Below are positions 45,358 to 54,907 of a DNA stretch of 64,000 nt, piece after piece (position 1 is the stretch's first letter; the number at the start of each line of letters is the position of its first letter). Source of the DNA: Impatiens glandulifera (Eukaryota; Streptophyta; Magnoliopsida; Ericales; Balsaminaceae); NCBI RefSeq assembly GCF_907164915.1, contig NC_061869.1, positions 24,474,676 to 24,538,675 of the forward strand, given 5' to 3'. A program made the position numbers and the translations under genes. The notes beneath the pieces were generated by a model, which worked only from the letters and a program-made list of their open reading frames with translations, was not told the DNA's origin and did not search any database.

Positions 45358-48007
45358 TTATTCCCTCTTCTTGTTGTTCTTAGGCATGTATCTCTCGAGT
45401 AGGTATTCAACCATCACTCCCTTTCCCGGATTACAAAGATCGACGCCAAATCCGGAGGAAGATGCTTGACCGCCCGAGGTTCCAGTGAATGGCGAATCCT
45501 GTGCTGGTGAAGGAACCGATCTTAGTGGTACCGCATCGATACCCCGCGCTCTCTTTAATAGCGGTGTATCCTCGTCATCAATCTCTTCTACTTCTGGTGG
45601 AACCGGGTTGAAGGGAGGAGCATTGGTCGGTTCCGCAATGTCAGCCAACATCTGTTTAGTCCGTTTAACCGCTGACTTCTTGGTGGCCTTCCTCTTTCTT
45701 GTGACCGGTCCGGTTGAGGTAGCAGCCGGATTCGAGGATTTATTTCTTTTGGCTATATCTTCTATTATCAAATGTTGTTGAATTAGCCAAGCCGCGTCCT
45801 CATTCGCCTGTACCGCTTGTTCCGGTGCAACATCTTCTACCACTTGAACATGTTGGGCCAGGGCCGCATCCGTCTCTTCCCTTTCCTTCTGAAGCCGTAT
45901 GTTCTCGTTTTCAACTTCTTGAATCTTTTGAGCCGCGATCTCATTCGCTTTCTCAAGCGCTTCGTCGGCCGCTAGATTGGCCGCGATCAATTCTGCAAGC
46001 TTCGGTCCGGGCATGCTTTTCTTCAAGCTCTGCCATTCTTTGAGCCATTGTACCGGCCTGGATACCGGATTGAAGCAGACCCTCTTCAAAAGATGTCAAC
46101 CTTTGATCCGTTGACATAAGTTGTTGGGCAGTATTGTTGTGACCCTCTTCAAGTGTCATTAGCCTTTGATCCATTAAACCGAGCCGCTGGTCGGTTTGAG
46201 CAAGACCGTTCTCCAGATTTGAAGTTCTCTATGTCGTGGAGCTGAACAGTTGGTCGGTTATGCCGTAGTTATCTTCAACGGTTGTAAGCCGTTGGATCGC
46301 AGAGTTCAGTTTTTCACCGGTAGACTCAATCAACCGGTTTGATTTCTTTGCTCTTTCCTTCATTTTCTTCTGCCACGGCATGATGACATCTTGACAAAGT
46401 TCCTCGATTAAATCCTTGACATCGTCCTTGGTTAGAGTAGGCACCGGCATTTTGTCGGTTTGTGGAGACCCGAGTCGATCGGTGAGCTGAGTATCTGTTT
46501 CGTTTTCAATTCTGTTGACCGTGGATTCCGGTGGAGGAGGGGCATTCTCGGCCTCATCCGGATTCGGACCGCCATCAGATTTGGAGCCGTCATCATCTCC
46601 AGGATGCGATCTCGAAAAGTGTGAAGCTTCTTGATGACAGGCTTCCGATTCCAACCGTGTCATCTCATCGGTTAGCTCCCGTTCCTTAGTCGTTAACATG
46701 TCCAGCACAATTACATGAAGCTGGGTTTTCTCCTCTTCAGGGATACTCTGTTCTTGAAGGTGACAGATATGGCCGGTGAGTTCTTTCAACCGGGCGTGCG
46801 GTTCAACCATCCTTCCTCTTCTAAGAGCGGTGATTACGCTCTTCGTCTTTGTAAGGTCGAACACCGACCTTTTCATCTCCACCAATTTTTCATATCTCTG
46901 ATGAGCGGGATGCTCTGGTATCATGTCAGCATAACCGACTTCCTGCCGTTGTCAGAGCCCATTGATAGTAAACATCACTCGCAATATGAGCCTGCTCGAA
47001 AAGTTGCTCTATTATTTGGGAGACAAGTCCCTCTCCCAATTGTTGAACGTTGTCGTCCACCGATCTAAATATCTTCGGTTGACTGGCTGAACCGGATTCA
47101 TTATTTGTGGCCGGATTTTCATCGACGAACTTCCCCTTTCCTCTGTCTAACATATTCTCCTCGGTGTTATTGGAGTTGGTGCGGCTGAATTTGGTTGCGG
47201 AATCCTACGGATTATGGATGTCGGCTTGAATATTAGCCGATCCGGATGTGTGGGGAACCGCTTGCTTCCAGATTGTTCAGCCGCCGGAGCCTTCTTCTTC
47301 CTATGCTGAGATTTCCTAGGACGAGTGGGTTTATCGGTTGAGGCCTTCGCCTTGTTTGGCCGAGCCATTGTTCCCAAGAAATGGGTAGATCTTATTATCT
47401 TGCTGGAAGATATAAGAACACCCGGACCGGTTTCGATATTTGAATGGCGCATCAGCTTGCCGAGTGGAACGGCATATCTCCGAGACCGTTTCGAAGTCGG
47501 ATCCACCATCTCACAAAGGTAGAAGAAAACGACCTTGGCCTAGTTGATTGGAATACCTCTAATCAAATCGGCCATCATCTCAATTTTTGCACTTGTGAGG
47601 CTGTCATAGTTGCCTCTTCTTCCTTGGACCGACTTTGAGAGAATCTCGCAAAGTGGCTTATACTCCGGTTTTAGGTCGGTTTTCTTACCGGACACCACTA
47701 TCGGTTGGATAGTGTCCGATACAGCACAGTGAACTGTTAGTAGTACGTCCTCGTCCGTTTCCACGGAGAAGTCACTCCCTTCTGTCGGTAGGCGGAGAGC
47801 TTCAGCAACCGATTCTTTGTGACTTTGAACGGTTTTCCACCGACCGTTGCAGATATGATACAAGACAAACGGTCCATTTAGAAAATGTTCCAGACCCGAA
47901 ACTGATATGAGTTCCAGCACTTGTTTAGCCTATGTCGATCCGTTTGTTCGAATTTCTTCGAAGTCCACTTGGAAAATGTGAGTGAAGAGTGCAGAATCGC
48001 GACCCAT
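45358..48007 (-). pseudogene. ORF C of element X: 3' accessory protein with head domain, basic stretches and coiled coil
   Basis: It starts at ATG 48007 (MGRDSALFTHIFQVDFEEI). The head domain shares with ORFs A and B the pattern SGLEHFL, LRLPTEGSDF, YKPLCEI and GIPIN, where a TAG (47540) replaces the expected Trp. After it come VVFFYLCEMVDP, Lys/Arg-rich segments (around 47330-47270), a proline/acidic linker and a long heptad-rich region (46174-45700). A GPVTRKRKATKKS basic motif, the SPFTGTSGGQASSS motif and a basic tail ending NNKKRE complete it. A stop near 47930 and frame changes near 47150, 46925 and 46090 disable it. It aligns along its length with ORF C of Y. Function unknown; nuclear targeting is only inferred from the basic motifs. 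Confidence 0.78.
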
Positions 48008-48114
48008 TTTGTTTAGAGATACCGGAACTTGGAGAGTTTTAAAGTTTAAAGAAAAGTTGAATGCTAGAGAGAGAAAGCAGATTCGCGGAAGAAGGAAATA
48101 GAAATGCGAATGCA

Positions 48115-48240
48115 TGTATTTATAGGCAGTGGCCTGGAATGCGAACCGACGCGAGCCGTCACATCAAGAAAAGGGCGCCAAATTTCCCTCCAAAACGAGT
48201 TGGCGTTAGGTTTTTGGAGGGAGACCTTTTGGCGGGAAAT
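48115..48240 (-). promoter_or_regulatory. Promoter of ORF C (X): TATA box and E2F-like sites
   Basis: Minus-strand TATA CTATAAATACATG at 48114-48126, ~110 bases upstream of the ATG. Further upstream lie GGGCGCCAAATTT (48175-48187) and TTTTGGCGGGAAAT (48227-48240); the second nearly matches the plant E2F consensus TTTSGCGC/TTTCCCGCC. Confidence 0.55.
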
Positions 48241-48502
48241 TATTAAGGCGGTTCACCTTTTAACCGATAATTTAATGAAGCGGTGAGTAATTTATCCTGT
48301 GATTAATGAAGCGGTAAGCGATTTTAACCGGTTGAAAATTTAAACCGATATTCGAACTTTGTAATTTTGAATCGATTTTTGAATTTTATTATTTAAATTG
48401 ATATTCGATTAATGAAGAAGACATGATAATGATAGAACCGACATGAAGATCGGTTTGAGGTACAAATACAAGGTTAAAATTAAGAATTAAACGACTTAGA
48501 AC

Positions 48503-49198
48503 CTAAATCATTCTAGAGAATTTGTCTTCCACCACTTCCTCGTTGAGGACATTTGAGAGATTTATCGGTGTACCCGGTCCAAGATTTAGGACGCAGACCC
48601 GAATGACCCGGCTCAAGTGAGGAGCATAGCCAAACCCTTTCTTTGTTTCGACCATAGTCTTTAGATTGTTAAAGATGACCGATGCCCAATTGATGGGGGT
48701 TGAGCTGACGATATAGGTCATCATGTCGAAAGCTCTTCTGGAGTAGTTTTGATTTGGAGATTGGTAGATGATCGACCGGTTAACGATCTCATGCAGGAGT
48801 TGAATATGAGGAGCAAGATTGGCCTTAAGGCTGTTGTTTTCAACCGGTGTTTCGGAGCCAGAGAACAGTTCAGCGTAATCTTCAGCTGAACTGCCCACCC
48901 GTGAAGGAAAATCCGAAAACCCCTCAGTTGGAAGATTGAACATCCCGGCGAATCGGTGTTCCGGGAGAACGATGACACTGGTTTTAACGGTGGAGACAAT
49001 GGCACCGTTAAACATATGTGCATTGGAGAAAAATTCCAGTACCTCTGGAATAAAGAGAGGTCCGAATTCTTCTAGGAAATCAAGAAGTCCGGTGTTGACT
49101 AGAGATTCAAAGATTAATTCTCTTGTTTCAACGTCTTCCATGGAGAGTACTGAATCAAAATCGATGCAAAGATAGTTTCTGAGAGTGCGATGAGACAT
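48503..49198 (-). CDS. ORF B of element X, 231-aa accessory protein, intact
   Basis: The uninterrupted ORF starts at ATG 49198 (MSHRTLRNYLCIDFDSVLSM), ~80 bases after a TATA-like box. Domain landmarks are TGLLDFLEEF (~38), FFSNAHMFNGAIV (~60), NLPTEGFSDFPSRVG (~90), IQLLHEIVNRSIIYQSPNQ (~130) and TPINWASVIFNNL (~165). It has no signal peptide, transmembrane segment or zinc motif. It is open in both X and Y, unlike A and C, which may mean it is the most constrained part of the module. It resembles, in general layout, plant transposon-associated domains (possibly the Pfam class called putative plant transposon protein), but I cannot verify that. Confidence 0.82.
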   Translation of the reverse strand: MSHRTLRNYLCIDFDSVLSMEDVETRELIFESLVNTGLLDFLEEFGPLFIPEVLEFFSNAHMFNGAIVSTVKTSVIVLPEHRFAGMFNLPTEGFSDFPSRVGSSAEDYAELFSGSETPVENNSLKANLAPHIQLLHEIVNRSIIYQSPNQNYSRRAFDMMTYIVSSTPINWASVIFNNLKTMVETKKGFGYAPHLSRVIRVCVLNLGPGTPINLSNVLNEEVVEDKFSRMI

Positions 49199-49271
49199 TT
49201 TTCAAATTTTGCTAAGAGAGATAGAGAGTTAAGATATGTTATTTTGAAGTGTATTGGAATGAAAGGGAGAG

Positions 49272-49284
49272 GTTTCTTAAATAG
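49272..49284 (-). promoter_or_regulatory. TATA-like box of ORF B (X)
   Basis: Minus strand CTATTTAAGAAAC, at the same place as the CTATATAAGG box in Y (58911-58920), about 75-80 bases before the ATG. Confidence 0.45.
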
Positions 49285-49589
49285 ATTTGAAATGAGAGGG
49301 AACGTAGGAGCATTTAATGTTAATATTCCTTTTTGTCTCATTAATGCTGGGGAATATTTATGTTTTCAAAACGCCTTGGGAAGTGTTGATTTTGACCGGT
49401 TACAGAGACCGAGGCTAGGAATCTAGTTGGGAATTAACTAGGTTTGTGTAATTTCCCATGCCGTTGGAATTCAAAAGTACTAGATTTTCAAATACATTGA
49501 ACCGAAGGAAATACATAGCCGATTAAGATGGATAAAAATACAACCGGTGCATGAAGTAAAATGACCGGTTGTCCGAAGGAGTGACCTTT

Positions 49590-50319
49590 TTAATGACCGA
49601 AAGAGGCGATGTTTCTGTTCTTCTTCTTCCAAGCTTTCTCGAACCGCTCATAGAAGGAATCCGCGGAATCTCTGGTCAATACCTGAGATTGGTTCAACCC
49701 TTCGCCTGAACAGAGCGGAACCTCGAGTTCGATGAGTAGAGAGCTAATTTGAGGAATGAAACTGGTGTGCCGGGTATTGATCATCCAGATTAGGATGTCA
49801 AACAACAGCCTAAACCAATTGACCGGAGTATCGGTTGTTATGGCGGTCATGATGTTGAAGATTGTGGGACAGTAGGTGTTGGTAACATCCTTTCCCAAGA
49901 TGGCCCTACCGATGATGTCGTTGAGAAGCTGATATTCAACCCTCAATGATGATCGTGCTCCGTGGTCATCGACCGGGGAGTTGGATCGGGAAAATTCCAG
50001 GGATATTTCGACTTTTTGTTCAGCCGAAATATTTATGTCAGTAAGACCTTCCTTGGGAAGGTCGAAGCACCGAGCGAAGTCCCGCTCAGTGAAGTCGAAA
50101 ACCGTTCCTCTTACCCTTGACTGGATAAGAGTATCAAAGAATGGAGTGCCACGAAAAACTGAATTCGATTACAGTCTTAGGAAAGATGACATGTTTGTCA
50201 TCTAGGAAAGTCCGCAGACCGATACTTTCCAAAGACTTAATCATTTTGAAAATCTCGTAGTGTTGTGTTCCTTGTGTCGAGTCAAAATCAACTTGAAGAA
50301 TGTTTTGGAACTGAGACAT
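49590..50319 (-). pseudogene. ORF A of element X, ~245-aa accessory protein, frameshifted
   Basis: Starts at ATG 50319 (MSQFQNILQVDFDSTQGTQ). A frameshift near 50160 breaks it at VIEF; homology resumes as GTVFDFTERDFARCFDLP in another frame and continues to the stop at 49590. Landmarks: IGLRTFLDDKHVIFP, YQLLNDIIGRAILGKDV and DTPVNWFRLLFDILIWM, in which the Trp is intact. The tail is basic (YERFEKAWKKKNRNI). It corresponds throughout to ORF A of Y. Confidence 0.8.
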
Positions 50320-50368
50320 TTTTGTCTTAGTGAGATGATATTGTGAATGTTTATTTGATGTTTATCTA

Positions 50369-50380
50369 ATTTATATATTA
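50369..50380 (-). promoter_or_regulatory. TATA box of ORF A (X)
   Basis: Minus strand CTAATATATAAATT, ~55 bases upstream of the ORF A ATG, conserved with Y (60074-60085). Confidence 0.5.
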
Positions 50381-50850
50381 GTTAGAAGATGATATAGGTG
50401 ATCAGTATTATCCAGAGGGTATCAGGTAATTTAGTTTATTAACCATAGGATAAAGTGACTTGCATGAATTAGGAGTGTTTACAGCCTAAGGGTGTGAGTC
50501 ATAGGCCTGGACAGTGAGAGATATCATATCTTCACGTCCTTTGAGGCATGACTGCTTTGTTTTGAAAAGGTATCTTTTCAGAGCAGATACGTCCAAACAC
50601 ATACAGTTGTTCCATATTTTGTTGGGAAGCCAAATATTCCAGAGTATATTATATTCAAACCGGTTGGTTTTCAGTCATTGGTCCCGATGCAGTTAATTAG
50701 TGTAGGTACTAAATAACTGGTCGGTTTACTATAACTGATAGACAAAGAGGTTCTTCAATAAATACGATGGTAAATTCGATTTCCGACATATTTGGAAGAA
50801 CTGCCGATTTTGTCTGTCCGAACTGATTTTTCCCTTAAGAGATAAGTTGA
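50381..50850. other. Conserved non-coding region between pol and ORF A (X)
   Basis: No ORF, yet it matches 60086-60570 of Y well, for example around cataggcctggacagtgaga and accggtcggtttact. It probably holds the pol 3' UTR and upstream control sequence of ORF A. Confidence 0.5.
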
Positions 50851-53316
50851 TTTATATCGGTTAAACCGAGTATGTTTGTGAAGAAAGAAAACTTAGCTTC
50901 CTGTAGAGGCTTTGTGAAGATATCGACTACTTATTGATTAGTTGATACGTATTCCAACCGAATATGCATCTGCATGACATGTTCCCAGATGAAATGATGC
51001 CTTATGTCGATGTGCTTGGTTCTATAGTGTAACACCGGATTGTATGTGATGGCTATGGCACTTGTGTTGTCACAGAAGATAGGAGATTCTTCGGCGATGA
51101 CACCGAAGTCCTTTAGTTGTTGTTGAATCCATAGAATTTGTGAACAACAACTTTTGGTTGCCAGATATTCAGCCTCTGCAGTTGATGTAGCAACCGACGT
51201 TTGCTTCTTGCTATGCCATGAAACAAGCCGATCACCCAAGAATTGACATGTTCCGTTGGTACTTTTTCTATCAACTTTACATCCTGCATAGTCTGCATTA
51301 GAATAGCTTGTGAGGTTAAAACTTGAGTCATTTGGATACCACAAGCCGACTTCAGGGGTTCCCTTTAGATATTTCAGGATTCGTTTAGCGGCTATATAAT
51401 GAGACTGTTTGGGATTAGCCTGGAATCTTCCACACACTCCGACCGCAAATAGTATGTCCGGTCTACTTGCTGTTAGGTACAGAAGTGAACCAATGATTCC
51501 ACGATAGGCTGTCAGGTCTACTCCCTGACCGTTATCATCTTTATCCAGTTTGATTGATGAGCTCATTGGTGTAGCGGCAAAGGAACATGTGTCCATCCCA
51601 AATTTCTTTAGAAGTTCCTTTGTGTATTTGGGTTGACTGATGAAAGTTCCTCCTTCGAGTTGTTTAACCTGAAGACCTAGGAAGAAACTTAATTCTCCCA
51701 TCATACTCATTTCAAATTTGTTAGTCATCAGAGTTGAGAATTTATCACACAGCTTAGGATCGGTTGAACCGAAAATGATATCATCTACATAAATTTGAAC
51801 AAGTAGAATGTGTCCCTTTTTCTCAAATTTGAATAGGGTTTTGTCTACTGAACCTATGGTGAAGTCATGATGTAACAGAAATGCGGTTAACGTATCATAC
51901 CAAGCTCTAGGAGCTTGTTTTAAACCGTACAGTGCTTTATTCAGACGATATACATGATTAGTCAGGTCAGCATTTTTAAAACCGGGTGGTTGTTCAACGT
52001 ATAATTCTTCACGTAGGTCACCATTTAAAAATGCACTTTTAACATCTATTTGGAAAACTTTAAAAATTTTGAAAGCAGCAAAGGCTAGAAAAATTCTAAT
52101 GGCTTCAATCCTAGTTACATGGGCAAATGATTCTTCAAAATCAATGCCTTCTTCCTTTTTGTATCCTTGTTCCACTAATCTAGCTTTGTTCCTCGTAACC
52201 AAACCGTCTTTATTGAGTTTATTTCTAAATACCCATCTTGTTCCTATGACCGGTTGATCATTCGGTCTAAGGACTAGATACCAGACTTTATTACTCTCAA
52301 ACTGGTTTAACTCTTCTTGCATTGCCAGGATCCAATCCGGATCCGACAGTGCTTCATCCACCCTTTTCGGCTCAATCTGGGATATGAAAGCGAAATTAAA
52401 GTATTCCTCCAGTTTTTTTCGTCTAGTTTGGACAGGTTTTGAAGGGTCACCTATAATAAGCTCAGGAGGATGAAATGTGTTCCTTTTGAGATTCGGTTCA
52501 TGAGTGTCTACCAAATCACCGTTTGTTTGATCAAGGCTAGACATATCAGTAGGCTGAGCAGTAGTGTCAGACTGACCGATTTCCTCAGTTTGAACCGAGG
52601 TGCCAGCTTCCTATTGTGTGGCAGCTTGATCCGGCTGGGTTTCAACAACACCCATTTAGTCATGGACAAACCGTCTGTAAACTGGAATCTCATCTTCACT
52701 ATCAGAATGGATATTATTATTTTCCAATCTGTTGTGTAGATCAAAGGATGATGCAGTGTTACTTTCAACAGATTCATCGAATACAACATGAAAAGATTCT
52801 TCCACGGTTAAAGTTATAGTATTATATACTCTATATGCTTTACTAACCATCGAGTATCCTAGAATTATCCCAATATCGGATTTTGCATCAAAAGCAGATA
52901 GGTAATTTTTGCCATTAATGTGAATGAAACATTTACAACCGAAGATCTTAAGATACCGAATGTTAGAAATTCTATCAAAATACACTCCGTACAGTGTTTT
53001 GTTGTGAAATTTGTTAATCAAAGACCGGTTTTGTGTATTACATGCAGTATTGATAGCTTCAGCCCAAAATTTTGAGCAACACCTGAATCGGCTATCATAG
53101 ACTTTGCGGCTTCCTTAAGAGTTCGGTTCCTTCTCTCAGCCAGGCCGTTCTGTTGAGGAGTTCTAGCACTAAACAACTCGTGTCTAATGCGGATTCATCA
53201 AGAAATGCATTTAGAATACTATTTATAAATTCGGTTCCTCTATCACTCCTAATGCTATTTATGTGTGTTGATTTTTTATTTTATAAACGCTTAAGTAGTG
53301 TAATGAAATTGGATGC
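50850..53316 (-). pseudogene. pol: X pol: integrase C-terminus, RT and RNase H; integrase cut by element Y
   Basis: A 537-codon open stretch (52544-50931) encodes the linker, RT and most of RNase H. RT motifs: [37 protein letters not shown] and catalytic [15 protein letters not shown]. RNase H motifs: [10 protein letters not shown] and the TAEAEY region, then a TAA at 50931. The last signature (DIFTKPL) follows that stop. Upstream, the integrase C-terminal part (53316-52660) has a frameshift near 53020-53100 and a stop near 52656. At 53316 the integrase is interrupted by the Y LTR. The RT itself is intact, so the element decayed late. Confidence 0.9.
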
Positions 53317-54554
53317 TGTTAGGATGTAGGTCGCGGCTGGGGGACCGGGGTTAGCTGGTTATCGCGTCTTACTCAAAGGGTGGTGATTAATCTGGTTAGA
53401 GATTAATACCGAGGTTTCAATACTACACAAACTATCACAAACCTTGAACAGAGTTCAAGCGCGAAAGTGGTTTATTTCAGATTGAAGCAGCACACAAACG
53501 AGATAGGCAGAACCAGATTTGAATAAGACAGGTTTGGAGATTGCTGGGTTGGTTTTGGAGCTTAGTGATTCGGTCTAGATGATGTTGAGTCAGTTGGAGC
53601 GGTATTAGTAAGTTAGTGCAGATCGGTTATTAAGTAAAGCACGCGGAAAGTAAATAACAAGACAGGTTTTTATGGATGTTCGAAGATGAAACTCCTACGT
53701 CACCCCTTCCTCTCGAAACCGCGAGAAGGATATTCACTAAGAAATACAAACACAATCCGATCAAGACTTATTTCCTGCTCAATAGCACCCGTACAATTTT
53801 AACCGAAATTGTAAATACACTTCGAATAATCGCTTAAGCTTTATAGAGATGGAGCACAACTTTTGACTTAGGCTGTGAAAATTCAGAACTTGTAACCCAC
53901 ATTTAATCCTCTCCAGCTCCTTCTTTTATAGGTGAAATGTGCCAACGGTCACATTTCATTTACTTGAATCTGATTGATAGAGCAGAGGTTCAGTGATTCG
54001 GACCTGGCGGTCTAGTATTCAGACCCGGCGGTCTAGTTTTCAGACCTGGCGGTCTAGTCTTCCAGTGTGTAGGTCAAACCGTCTAGGTTTGTCTTTTACT
54101 TAATATGGCAATTGTCGGTTGGACAGTTGCCTGTACCTGGAAGATTGCCTTTCTGATTTATCCTAGAGTGGAAAAATCTTGTAGGACGATCATCTGCAGC
54201 CTGCAGACTTTCCTCAAACTTGTATGAATATGGCAATACTTAGTCTGTTCCTTCGGTATCATTCTTAACAGATACCGGAAGTGTCTTTTTATGCTGGTCG
54301 GTTGTTTATGCTAACCGGATGACTTCCGGTTTTTCCATGGCTTCTGATTGACCGACTGTTTAATTGATTCTGGCCTTTTGATTTGACCGATCTTGTCTTT
54401 CTTGTTCGGTCAGGTTTTTGGTCGGTTTGATTTCTTGACCGGTTGAGTTTCTTAACCGGTTGAGTAATTTGACCGGTTGAATTTCTTTGCCTGTTCCTGC
54501 ACAAGAGATTTGTTTTTGTTAAGTTTTATTTAACCGATCTAATTTTATCTAACA
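53317..54554 (-). repeat. 3' LTR of element Y
   Basis: 1238 bp, TGTTAGGATG to TATCTAACA, close to the Z LTR. Shared box at 53669-53708, hairpin with TCTCG/CGAGA core after it, TATA at ~53923-53932, ACCGGT palindromes at 54295-54490. Confidence 0.9.
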
Positions 54555-54907
54555 ATTTCTCCCTTTTTGATTATTTTATTTAAAATATTCAAAATTATGT
54601 AAGAATGCAAATGTAGGCCGGTTTTGTTTTTAAGAGTTTGTTTGGCCGGATTTTTGGAAACTAACTTGGGAGAGTTTTTCGAAAAATTTTGGAAAATTTT
54701 GAGAAAAATTTTAAAATTTTTATCTTTATCTTATCAATTTCTCCCTTTTTGATTATTTTATTTAAAATATTCAAAATTATGTAAGAATGCAAATGTAGGC
54801 CGGTTTCCGAAAATCACTTTATATATATATATAAGAAATATGCTAAAGCAAAAATAGTATATATATAAAACCGAAATAAACATAAGTAAATATAGTAGAT
54901 GAAGCCC
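54555..54907 (-). repeat. Duplicated polypurine-tract region and 3' UTR of Y
   Basis: The block atttctccctttttgattat plus aaaatattcaaaattatgta and gcaaatgtaggccgg occurs at 54555 and again at ~54737. The remainder up to the ORF C stop is AT-rich and non-coding. Confidence 0.88.

Larger units (their letters stand above)
43810..53316 (-). mobile_element. Copia element X, 3' part, interrupted by element Y
   Basis: Minus strand. Going from 53316 to 43810 it holds the integrase C-terminal part, RT, RNase H, ORFs A, B and C, duplicated PPT region and the 3' LTR. The integrase stops abruptly at 53316, where the LTR of Y begins. The rest of X (integrase core, protease, gag, 5' LTR) should therefore lie beyond Y, right of the window. 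Pol motifs and ORF module match Y closely. Confidence 0.88.

Noticed and set aside
46715..47068. Plus-strand ORFs opposite ORF C (46715-47068, 45485-45781, 55616-55846)
   Set aside because: Antisense of the coiled-coil-coding minus strand; low AT content of the module makes long shadow ORFs likely.
47540..47545. Inherited, functional readthrough stop shared by ORF C of X and Y
   Set aside because: Not excluded, but the same CTAG-for-CCAG change also hits ORF A and Z gag, so recurrent CHG deamination is the simpler reading.
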